This document shows positions 31,918 to 39,085 of a stretch of DNA of 64,000 nt, one piece after another. The position numbers and the translations under genes were made by a program. The notes beneath the pieces are model-generated. The model was given only the letters and a program-made list of their open reading frames with translations. It ran no database searches and was not told the DNA's origin. This DNA is from Streptomyces longhuiensis (lineage in GTDB: Bacteria; Actinomycetota; Actinomycetes; Streptomycetales; Streptomycetaceae). The stretch covers positions 9,068,001 through 9,132,000 of the forward strand of contig NZ_CP085173.1 in the NCBI RefSeq assembly GCF_020616555.1. The letters are read 5' to 3'. Position 1 is the first letter of the stretch. The number at the start of each line of letters is the position of its first letter.

Positions 31918-32666
31918 CGAACGCCGATGTCCACACGCTGACCGGTGCCTACGTGCTCCACGCGCTGTCCGAGGACGAGCGGGCCGCGTTCGAGCGCCAC
32001 CTCGGGGCCTGCGAGACCTGCACCCAGGAAGTGGCCGAACTGGCGGCCACGGCAGGCAGGTTGGGACTCGCCGTCAGTGAGAGCCCGTCGCCCGACCTCA
32101 AGGCCCGGGTGATGGGACGGATCCCCAATGTCCGCCAGGAGTCGCCGCTCCCGAAGTCGCCCGAGAGGAGTGGCGGGAACCCGGCGCGGGGCCGCCGCGC
32201 GTCGCGCTGGGCACTCGCCGCGTGCCTGGCTGCCGCTGCCGGTCTCGGCGGCGTCGCGGTGTGGCAGCACGAGGAGGCACGGGACGCGCGGGCCGAGGCC
32301 GGCGCGGAGCACCGGCGGTCGGCGGAGCTCGCGGCAGTTCTGGGGGCGCCCGACGCCAAGGCCGGCACCGCGCGTCTCGGCGACGGCGCGAGCGCCACGG
32401 TGGTCGTCTCCAAGAGCCGCGACAAGGCGGCGTTCGTGTCGTCCGGACTGGCCACGCCGCCGTCCGGCAAGGTCTACCAACTGTGGTTCGCCGACGGCGA
32501 CACGATGCGTCCGGCCGGCCTGCTCGACCCCGCCTCGCGGGCGCAGGCCGTCCTCCTGGACGGCCCCGTCGACAAGGCGTCAGGCATGGGCATCACGGTC
32601 GAACCGGCGGGCGGATCCCCCGAACCCACCTCTGCGCCGGTGGCCCTGATGAACTTCCCCGCCTGA
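31914..32666 (+). CDS. rskA: Anti-sigma factor (RskA-like)
   Basis: A 250-residue membrane anti-sigma factor. The N-terminal domain has LTGAYVLHALSEDERAAFERHLGACETC, including the zinc-type H-x3-C-x2-C motif. One transmembrane helix (RWALAACLAAAAGLGGVAVW, about residues 99-118) is followed by an RskA extracytoplasmic domain with GKVYQLWFADGDTMRPAGLL and FPA at the end. M. tuberculosis RskA holds SigK until redox or protease signals release it. ATG 31914 overlaps the sigma stop. Confidence 0.9.
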   Translation: MTNADVHTLTGAYVLHALSEDERAAFERHLGACETCTQEVAELAATAGRLGLAVSESPSPDLKARVMGRIPNVRQESPLPKSPERSGGNPARGRRASRWALAACLAAAAGLGGVAVWQHEEARDARAEAGAEHRRSAELAAVLGAPDAKAGTARLGDGASATVVVSKSRDKAAFVSSGLATPPSGKVYQLWFADGDTMRPAGLLDPASRAQAVLLDGPVDKASGMGITVEPAGGSPEPTSAPVALMNFPA

Positions 32667-32680
32667 GCGTGCATGGCACC

Positions 32681-32704
32681 GGCGAGGCAGGGAAATGCCT
32701 CGCC
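32681..32704. terminator. Hairpin after the anti-sigma gene
   Basis: GGCGAGGCA (32681-32689) pairs perfectly with TGCCTCGCC (32696-32704) around GGGAAA, 15 bases after the anti-sigma stop and before the convergent GNAT gene. Confidence 0.65.
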
Positions 32705-32721
32705 GAACATGTCTTCGCGTC

Positions 32722-33162
32722 CTATTCCAGTTTCTTGAACATGTGGACATCCTCGGCGCCGCCCGGGATTCCCAGGGTCCGGCCGGTCTCGACATATCCG
32801 TGGCGCTGGTAGAACTCCGGTGCCTGGAAGGTGAAGGACGATACGCAGGCGCGATCGCAGCCGCGCCGCCGCGCCTCCTCCTCCGCGGCCAGGAGGATCT
32901 TTGATCCCCACCCGTCCTTACGGCTCTTCTCGCGGATCCAGAGCATCTCGATGCCGAGCAGCCCACCCCACGTCCAGCCGGAAAGGCCGCCGAGCAGCTC
33001 ACCGGCGTCGTCGACCACCTTCACCGACAGCGAAGTCTGATCTGAGGCAGTGGTTCCGGTGGCGGGGAAGTTGACCTCGTCCAATCCCTGGGACAAGCGT
33101 TCGTTGAGTTCGGTGTCGCGCTGCCCGACGCTCAGCGTCTCGCCGGTCCGATCTTGTGTCAT
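32722..33162 (-). CDS. GNAT family N-acetyltransferase
   Basis: A 146-residue acetyltransferase. The acetyl-CoA loop is IREKSRKDGWGSKILLAAEEEARRRG, a slightly degenerate (Q/R)xxGxG/A motif, and FTFQAPEFYQRHGYVETGR is the conserved motif B end. The family transfers an acyl group to amines on small molecules or proteins. I chose ATG 33162; a longer frame to 33339 adds a segment unlike GNATs. The ribosome-binding site is weak. No substrate clue comes from neighbours. Confidence 0.86.
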   Translation of the reverse strand: MTQDRTGETLSVGQRDTELNERLSQGLDEVNFPATGTTASDQTSLSVKVVDDAGELLGGLSGWTWGGLLGIEMLWIREKSRKDGWGSKILLAAEEEARRRGCDRACVSSFTFQAPEFYQRHGYVETGRTLGIPGGAEDVHMFKKLE

Positions 33163-33369
33163 GCGGCGGATTCTGACACAGGCGCCGTTCGGCGAGTCCG
33201 GCGGCCGCTCGGGTGAATGGCTGCCCGCCTCGTTGCGGGTGTGGCATGCATTACCTGTCTGGAACCCGAATTCTTCGGCGACCCTCATAGCCCCGTTCCG
33301 GGTCGCCATTGCGGCTACCTCGTATCCGCCGACCGCCACCGATCACCCCAGGCATGGGAAGGCAGCCTC

Positions 33370-34002
33370 ATGAGCAGCAAGCTGATCGTCACCGCGTTCA
33401 TCACCATGGACGGCATCATGCAGGCTCCGGGCGGTCCGGGCGAGGACGTCGACGCCGGTTTCGAGCACGGCGGCTGGCAAGTCCCGTACGTCGACGAGGA
33501 CTTCAGGGTCCTGATGACGGGGATCTTCGAGGAGACCGCCGACCATCTGCTCCTCGGTCGGCACACGTACGACATCTTCGCCGCCCACTGGCCCCGCGTG
33601 ACCGACGAGAACGACCCGATCGCCGTGAGGCTGAACGCGATGCCCAAGTACGTCGCCTCGCGCACTATGGACAGCCTTGCGTGGAACAACTCTCATCTCC
33701 TCAAGGGGGAGGCGGCCGAGTCCGTCGCGCAGCTCAAGGAGGACCTCGACGGCGTGATCATGACGCAGGGGAGCAGCGACCTCATTCGCACCCTGCAGGA
33801 GCACGACCTCGTCGACGAGTACCGGCTGCTCATCAACCCCGTGATCCTCGGAACCGGCAAGCGGCTCTTCGCCGAAGGCGCCGCCCCTGCCGCCTGGACG
33901 CTCACCGAGTCAGGCGCCACTGGCGCAGGCGTTCAGTACTGCGTCTACGAACGGGCGGGCAGGCCCCAGTACGGATCCCTCCAGCTGGACGACCAGGCGT
34001 GA
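33370..34002 (+). CDS. Dihydrofolate-reductase-like protein (RibD C-terminal family)
   Basis: A 210-residue protein of the YyaP/RibD-C fold. It opens KLIVTAFITMDGIMQAPGGPGED, continues LLLGRHTYDIFAAHWP and ends EYRLLINPVILGTGKRLF, all standard in this family. Members bind NADPH but usually have no proven dihydrofolate reductase activity. ATG 33370 has AAGGCAG nearby. No pathway partner is adjacent. Confidence 0.9.
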   Translation: MSSKLIVTAFITMDGIMQAPGGPGEDVDAGFEHGGWQVPYVDEDFRVLMTGIFEETADHLLLGRHTYDIFAAHWPRVTDENDPIAVRLNAMPKYVASRTMDSLAWNNSHLLKGEAAESVAQLKEDLDGVIMTQGSSDLIRTLQEHDLVDEYRLLINPVILGTGKRLFAEGAAPAAWTLTESGATGAGVQYCVYERAGRPQYGSLQLDDQA

Positions 34003-34081
34003 GGCCGGAGGAGGAGGCGGAGAAGGGGAACAGGAACGGCAGGAGAAACCTCGACAGAACGCTCGACCTGGGAGGGGTGCG

Positions 34082-34528
34082 ATGACAGAGCGATCCGGGC
34101 CGTTCTGGGATGTCGTGGAGGGGCGCGCTCCGCTGCCTCGGGCGGCGGCCACGCTGGGGTTGGAGGTCCTCGACGCGGACGGCGACGACGGCACCGTCGA
34201 GCTGGCTTTCACCGCGACCGAGGACTTCACCAACCCGGCCGGGAACGTGCTGGGCGCCTTTCTCGCGGCCATGCTCTACGACACCGTCGGTTCCGCGCTT
34301 CTGGCCACACTCGGACCGGACCGGTTCCAGTCCACGCTGGAACTCCACACGTGTTTTCTGAGGCCGGTACGCCCGGGCCGGATCGTCGGCACGGGGCGCG
34401 TGGTGCACCGGGCGGGGGACATCGCCTTCTTGGAAGGGAGCCTCGTCGACTCTGACGGGGTGGTCATTGCCACCGCAGGTGCCACGGCCCGCGTCATCCC
34501 CCTCGACCAGGCGCCGACGTCGGCGTGA
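34082..34528 (+). CDS. PaaI-type hotdog-fold thioesterase
   Basis: A 148-residue hotdog protein. The segment EDFTNPAGNVLGAFLAAMLYDTVGSAL is the PaaI/4HBT active-site loop and central helix; Asn takes the place often used for catalysis, with Asp in MLYDTVG opposite. STLELHTCFLRPVRPGRIVGTGRVVHRAGDIAFLEG is the usual beta-sheet end. It should hydrolyse an acyl-CoA or aryl-CoA thioester. GGGAGGGG lies upstream of ATG 34082. The substrate is unknown. Confidence 0.88.
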   Translation: MTERSGPFWDVVEGRAPLPRAAATLGLEVLDADGDDGTVELAFTATEDFTNPAGNVLGAFLAAMLYDTVGSALLATLGPDRFQSTLELHTCFLRPVRPGRIVGTGRVVHRAGDIAFLEGSLVDSDGVVIATAGATARVIPLDQAPTSA

Positions 34529-34533
34529 TCCGC

Positions 34534-34668
34534 ATGGGGAAGCGGATCCACAGGGGGAACTGGATCACAGGGAACTGGATCACGTGCCTCCTCGCGCGGC
34601 CGATCATCACCCGTGCCTTCGGCAACATCCTCGACGCCGCCAACACCGCGCCGGCCATACGTGACTAG
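34534..34668 (+). other. Possible 44-codon ORF or gene remnant
   Basis: An open frame from ATG 34534 to TAG 34668 encodes a 44-residue peptide ending NILDAANTAPAIRD. It has no ribosome-binding site. Its first half consists of a direct repeat (GGAACTGGATCAC twice, about 34556-34579) and half of an imperfect hairpin (GTGATCCGC/GCGGATCCAC, 34526-34553). It may be the decayed end of a lost gene or a structured 3' region of the thioesterase mRNA. Confidence 0.3.
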
Positions 34669-36017
34669 GCGTTGACGGGGTTCCCGGCCGCCGCTGTCCG
34701 CTCCGGTTCGGTGTGCCGGGTCTCCTTCGCGAGGGCCACCGTCACCACGGTGACGGCGCTCATGAGGGCGATGAAGACGACGACTCCGGTCACGCTGTGG
34801 TCGAACCAGATGAGGAGCGTGGTGGCGAGTACGGGGGCGAGGCCGCCGGTGAGGACGGTGCCGATGTTGTTGGCTACGCCTACGGCGCTGAACCGTACGT
34901 CGGTGTCGAAGAGTTCGGCGAAGAACGCCGGCTGCGAGCCGAGGATGGCGGACTGTCCGATGCCGAGCGTGACCAGGAGCGCCGCCCATACCGTCCACGT
35001 CTGCCCGCCGTCGACCAGTGCGAAGAACGGCCAGGCCGAGGCGAGCAGGACCAGTGCTCCGCCGATCGACACCGGGCGCCGCCCGACCCTGTCGGAGAGG
35101 GCGCCGAACGCCGGGACGGTCACCAGCTTCACGGCGGCTGCGACGGCGATGCCGCTGAGAAGTGCGGCAGTGGGCAGATGGCGGTCCTCCGCGTAGGCGA
35201 CGGAGAACGTGCCGAAGATGTAATAGCCCGCGTTCTCGGCCGCACCGGCCCCGATGACGATCAGCATCTGCTTCGGATAGCGGCGCCAGGCCGCGACGAA
35301 GCGGCTGCCCGCGAGCCGTTCGCGCAGCGAGCGGTGGGCTGCTACGGGGTCGATGCGCGCCGCCTTGAACTCCGCCGTCTCGTCGATTGACCTGCGCACC
35401 CACAGGCCGAAGAACGTCAGCGCCGCGCTGAACAGGAACGGCAGTCGCCATCCCCACGCCAGTAGCGCGTCCTCCGGCAGCAGCCCGGTGACCAGGGCGA
35501 AGGCCCCCGTGGACAGGAGCGTGCCGGTGCCTGTGCCGATCGCAGGCAGTGAGGTGAGCAGGCCGCGCCATTTCGGTGGAGCGTTCTCGAAGAGGATGAT
35601 CAGGGCGCCCGTCTTCTCGCCGCCCGCCGCGAAGCCCTGCACGAACCGCAGCAGCGTCAGCAGGATCGGTGCGGCCGCGCCGATCTGGCCGTAGGTGGGC
35701 AGAAGCCCGATGGCGGTGGTGGCCAGACCCATCAGCAGCAGCGTCGTGACGAGCACACTCTTGCGGCCCTTGGTGTCGCCCTTCTCGCCGAAGTAGGCGC
35801 CGCCGAGCGGGCGGGCCAGGAACCCGATCGCGAAGGTGCCGTACGCGAGAACGGTGCCCACCAGCGGGTCGCTGCCGGGGAAGTACACCTTGTTGAAGAC
35901 GAGCGCTGCCGCGGTGCCGTAGAGGGCGAAGTCGTACCACTCGATGGTGGTGCCGAAGACGGCCGCGAACGCCACCCTCGGCTGGAACATCGGTCGTCTG
36001 CTTGCCACTTCGCTCAT
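34665..36017 (-). CDS. MFS transporter, metabolite:H+ symporter (MHS) family
   Basis: A 450-residue, 12-helix transporter. It starts with RVAFAAVFGTTIEWYDFALYGTAAALVF, the classic MHS helix 1, and carries loop motifs GEKGDTKGRKSVL and GALSDRVGRRP. MHS relatives take up citrate, shikimate, alpha-ketoglutarate, proline or betaine with protons. ATG 36017 has AAGGAG. It is divergent from an IclR regulator, CoA-transferase and citryl-CoA-lyase-like operon, which points to a di- or tricarboxylic acid as substrate. Confidence 0.9.
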   Translation of the reverse strand: MSEVASRRPMFQPRVAFAAVFGTTIEWYDFALYGTAAALVFNKVYFPGSDPLVGTVLAYGTFAIGFLARPLGGAYFGEKGDTKGRKSVLVTTLLLMGLATTAIGLLPTYGQIGAAAPILLTLLRFVQGFAAGGEKTGALIILFENAPPKWRGLLTSLPAIGTGTGTLLSTGAFALVTGLLPEDALLAWGWRLPFLFSAALTFFGLWVRRSIDETAEFKAARIDPVAAHRSLRERLAGSRFVAAWRRYPKQMLIVIGAGAAENAGYYIFGTFSVAYAEDRHLPTAALLSGIAVAAAVKLVTVPAFGALSDRVGRRPVSIGGALVLLASAWPFFALVDGGQTWTVWAALLVTLGIGQSAILGSQPAFFAELFDTDVRFSAVGVANNIGTVLTGGLAPVLATTLLIWFDHSVTGVVVFIALMSAVTVVTVALAKETRHTEPERTAAAGNPVNA

Positions 36018-36148
36018 GGGGACTCCTTCGTCACCTGACGTCCGGAAGAGATTGAGTACCACCAGGCGGTTCACTTGTGCCGCTGAATGGTTCGGTGATG
36101 TTATGGAGGCGTCCACCCCCTGACAAGGGGTCGGCCGCATCCGTTTCC

Positions 36149-36187
36149 GCAGTTCGTTCATGCAGTTCGTTCATGCAGTTCGTTACG
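36149..36187. promoter_or_regulatory. Three 13-base direct repeats, probable IclR operator
   Basis: GCAGTTCGTTCAT occurs at 36149-36161 and 36162-36174, then GCAGTTCGTTACG at 36175-36187. The array ends 20 bases before the IclR start and lies between it and the divergent transporter. Several IclR relatives of aromatic catabolism bind triple direct repeats. This makes an autoregulatory role likely, though no binding data exist. Confidence 0.55.
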
Positions 36188-36207
36188 CAGTCCCTTTGGG
36201 AGGGCCC

Positions 36208-36963
36208 ATGGCCGAGACCGAGTCGAGTGGCGTGCGCAGTGTGCAGCGCGCCGTCGACCTCCTCGCCCTGTACGACGCCGAACATCCGAGTCGCACCGTG
36301 CGCGAACTCGTCGACGCGACCGGGCTCGCCAAGAGCACCGTCGTACGTCTCGTGCACACTCTGGAGCAGTGCGGACTGCTGTGGAGTCGCGGGGACGGCC
36401 GTACCGTGCCCGGCCCGGGGCTGCTGCGCTGGGCCGAACTCGCCCGCTCCACCTGGCAGTTGCCCGAGGCGGCTCTTCTCCTGATGAAGCGGCTCAGCGA
36501 GGCGAGCGGCGGTGAGGCGGTCCACCTGTACGTGCGTCAGCAGCACGCCCGCGTCTGTATCGCCCGGCACGAAGGAACCCGCACGCTGCGGCACGTGGTC
36601 CGCGTCGGCGAGGAGATGCCGCTGTGGTCGGGCGCCGCCAGCCACGTCCTCCTCTCCCGCGCGCAGCAGCCCGACGTCGAGGCCGTGGCGCGCCTGGCCC
36701 CGCATGACGCGTGGCCGCTGTGGGAGCGGGCGCAGAAGGCGGCCGTCGACGGCTGGGCCGTCAGCCACGGCGAGCGCGAAGCAGGTGTCTCCGGCGTCGC
36801 GGCCCCCGTGTTCGACGCGGCGGGACGGGTCGCCGCAGCCGTCGCGCTCGGCGGGCCCACGACCCGCTTCACAGACGAGGCGGTGACCGGATTCGCGAGC
36901 GAACTCGTCGAGACAGCACGGGAACTGACGGCCCTCGACTGCATCGGGGGTGCGCAGCGATGA
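36208..36963 (+). CDS. IclR family transcriptional regulator
   Basis: A 251-residue regulator. The N-terminal winged helix includes SVQRAVDLLALYDAEHPSRTVRELVDATGLAKSTVVRLVHTLEQCGLL. The C-terminal effector domain includes HVVRVGEEMPLWSGAASHVLLS and GVSGVAAPVFDAAGRVAAAVALGG, the usual small-acid pocket. ATG 36208 has GGGAGG; an in-frame ATG at 36160 lies inside the repeat array. It overlaps the CoA-transferase start by four bases and probably controls both divergent units in response to a carboxylate or CoA intermediate. Confidence 0.9.
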   Translation: MAETESSGVRSVQRAVDLLALYDAEHPSRTVRELVDATGLAKSTVVRLVHTLEQCGLLWSRGDGRTVPGPGLLRWAELARSTWQLPEAALLLMKRLSEASGGEAVHLYVRQQHARVCIARHEGTRTLRHVVRVGEEMPLWSGAASHVLLSRAQQPDVEAVARLAPHDAWPLWERAQKAAVDGWAVSHGEREAGVSGVAAPVFDAAGRVAAAVALGGPTTRFTDEAVTGFASELVETARELTALDCIGGAQR

Positions 36964-38165
36964 GTGCTCCGCTCCTGGACGGAGTGCGCGTCCTGGACCT
37001 CACCAACGTCCTCGCAGGCCCCTTCGCCGGATACCAGCTCGCCCTCCAGGGAGCCGACGTCCTCAAGGTCGAGATGCCTGAAACAGGCGATCTGGCACGG
37101 CAGTTGGGGGCGGACCGCGACCTGAGCGACGACCTGCTCGGAGCGTCGTTCCTGGCGCAGAACGCAGGCAAACGCTCCCTGACCCTCAACCTGAAGGACC
37201 CGGAAGGCCGCGAAGCGCTGCTGCGCGCGGTACGCGAGTCGGACGTCCTGGTCGAAAACTTCCGGCCCGGTGTGATGGACCGCCTCGGCTGCGGCTGGGA
37301 CGTCCTCAGGCGGGAGAACCCCGCACTCGTCTACTGCGCCATCTCCGGCTTCGGGCAGACCGGTCCGATGCGTGCCCGCCCCGCCTACGACCAGATCGTG
37401 CAGGGCCTCAGCGGCATGATGAGCGTGACCGGAACCCCCGAAGTCACCCCCCTGCGGTCAGGCTTCCCGGTCGCTGACACCCTCGGCGGCATGGCCGCGG
37501 CCTACGCCGTCGCCGCCGCCCTCGTGCGCAGGGCCCGCACCGGCGAAGGCGCGATGCTCGATGTGTCGATGCTGGAGGCGGCCCTCACCGCGATGGGCTG
37601 GGTCACCTCCAACTACCTGATCACCGGAGCCAGTCCGCAGCCCATGGGCAACGACAACTTCACCGCCGCACCGTCGGGCACCTTCGCCACGGCCGACGGA
37701 CACCTCAACATCTCGGCCAACCGCCAGCAGCAGTTCGCGACCCTGTGCCGACTCATCAACCGCGCCGACCTCCTCGACGACACACGCTTCGCCCACCCTG
37801 CCGACCGCAAGATCCACCGAGACGCGCTGCGCGAACACATCGAGACCGGCCTCGCGCTGCGCACCGCCAAGGAGTGGGAGGAAATCCTCTCCGACGCAGG
37901 TGTCCCCGCGGCCCGCGTCCTGTCCGTTCCGGACGCGCTGGGCCTGGAACAGCTCGCCGCACGTGACTTCGTACACCGCCTGCCGTTCCCGGACGGCCGT
38001 CACCGGCCCCTCGACGTACTCGGAAGCCCGGTACGGGTGGACGGCGAGCCCGTCGGCCCCGCGACACCGCCGCCGCTGCTCGGCCAGCACACGGATCAGG
38101 TCCTGACCGAACTCGGCTACGGAGAAAGGGAGATATCGAGCATGAAGGAGAGCGGGGCGATATGA
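36960..38165 (+). CDS. CaiB/BaiF family CoA-transferase
   Basis: A 401-residue class III CoA-transferase. It begins LLDGVRVLDLTNVLAGPFAGYQLALQGADVLKVE, has NFRPGVMDRLGCGWDVLRRENPALVYCAISGFGQTGPM, and then ARPAYDQIVQGLSGMMSVTG, where D144 is the predicted nucleophile that carries the acyl group as a mixed anhydride. It moves CoA between carboxylates without ATP. It is coupled by ATGA overlaps to IclR upstream and the citryl-CoA-lyase-like gene downstream, so its acceptor is probably citrate or a related acid whose CoA ester is cleaved next. Confidence 0.92.
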   Translation: MSAPLLDGVRVLDLTNVLAGPFAGYQLALQGADVLKVEMPETGDLARQLGADRDLSDDLLGASFLAQNAGKRSLTLNLKDPEGREALLRAVRESDVLVENFRPGVMDRLGCGWDVLRRENPALVYCAISGFGQTGPMRARPAYDQIVQGLSGMMSVTGTPEVTPLRSGFPVADTLGGMAAAYAVAAALVRRARTGEGAMLDVSMLEAALTAMGWVTSNYLITGASPQPMGNDNFTAAPSGTFATADGHLNISANRQQQFATLCRLINRADLLDDTRFAHPADRKIHRDALREHIETGLALRTAKEWEEILSDAGVPAARVLSVPDALGLEQLAARDFVHRLPFPDGRHRPLDVLGSPVRVDGEPVGPATPPPLLGQHTDQVLTELGYGEREISSMKESGAI

Positions 38166-38959
38166 CCAAGTCGAACACGATCGACGCGGACCAGGTCACC
38201 GGATGGTGGTCCACCGCCGTCAGCCGGATCCGGCCGGGCGAGATCCTGCTGCGCGGCTACCCGGTTGAGCAGCTCATCGGACGCATCACCTTCGCGCAGC
38301 AGATCTGGCTGATGCTCCGCGGGGAACTGCCGACCCCGGGTCAGGCCCGCCTCCTGGAAGCCGCGCTCGTGGCCGCCGTCGACCACGGCCCGCAGGCCCC
38401 CTCCATCGCCTCCGCCCGCATGGCCGCGACGTGCGGCGTGGGCCTCAACAGTGCGGTCGCCACGGGCGTCGGCCTGCTCGGTGACACGCACGGCGGCGCT
38501 GGCCAGCAGTGCATGGAGGTACTCGCGCGCATCACGGCGGGGGAGCGGGCACGAGGTGTCGTCGCCGAATACCGCGCACGAGGCGCCTACATCCCCGGCT
38601 TCGGACATCGCTTCCACCCCCACGACCCACGCCGCGATCCGCTGCTCACGCTGGTACGCGAGGCGGTGGACGCGGGGGAGGTGAGGGGTGAGGCCCTGGC
38701 CGCCGGCCTTGCGCTGGAAGAGGCTCTGTCCGAGGGCCGAACACGACCCGTCCCCATGAACATCGACGGCGCGACCGCGATCATCTTCGCGGAACTCGGC
38801 TTCCCGGCCGACATGGGCCGCGGCTTGTTCGTGCTCTCCCGCAGCGTCGGCATCCTCGCCCACGCCTGGGAGGAGACCCAGGGCGGGACCCGGATCAAGG
38901 GCCCCCTGCCGAGGCCACTGCTCGCGGGATACCACGGCACACCACCGCGCGAGCTTTGA
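38162..38959 (+). CDS. Citrate-synthase-like protein, probable citryl-CoA lyase
   Basis: A 265-residue protein, much shorter than citrate synthase (about 430) but retaining the catalytic sites. LLGDTHGGAGQQCMEVL carries the first His, IPGFGHRFHPHDPRRDPLL the second, and VPMNIDGATAIIFAELGFP the Asp. It lacks the N-terminal half. Short homologues act as citryl-CoA lyase, splitting citryl-CoA into acetyl-CoA and oxaloacetate. The preceding CoA-transferase could make that substrate, and the divergent MHS transporter could import the acid. Methylcitryl-, citramalyl- or similar CoA esters are alternatives. Confidence 0.85.
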   Translation: MTKSNTIDADQVTGWWSTAVSRIRPGEILLRGYPVEQLIGRITFAQQIWLMLRGELPTPGQARLLEAALVAAVDHGPQAPSIASARMAATCGVGLNSAVATGVGLLGDTHGGAGQQCMEVLARITAGERARGVVAEYRARGAYIPGFGHRFHPHDPRRDPLLTLVREAVDAGEVRGEALAAGLALEEALSEGRTRPVPMNIDGATAIIFAELGFPADMGRGLFVLSRSVGILAHAWEETQGGTRIKGPLPRPLLAGYHGTPPREL

Positions 38960-39085
38960 CGGCACCCAGCACACAGCGCAGTGCGCGCGGGGCCCGCGAC
39001 CGCGGCCGCCCGGGCCGCCCTCCTGAACTCCGCACCGATGTCCCGCCGTTGGCCGCTGCCCGGTCAGGATGAAACGATCTCTCGT

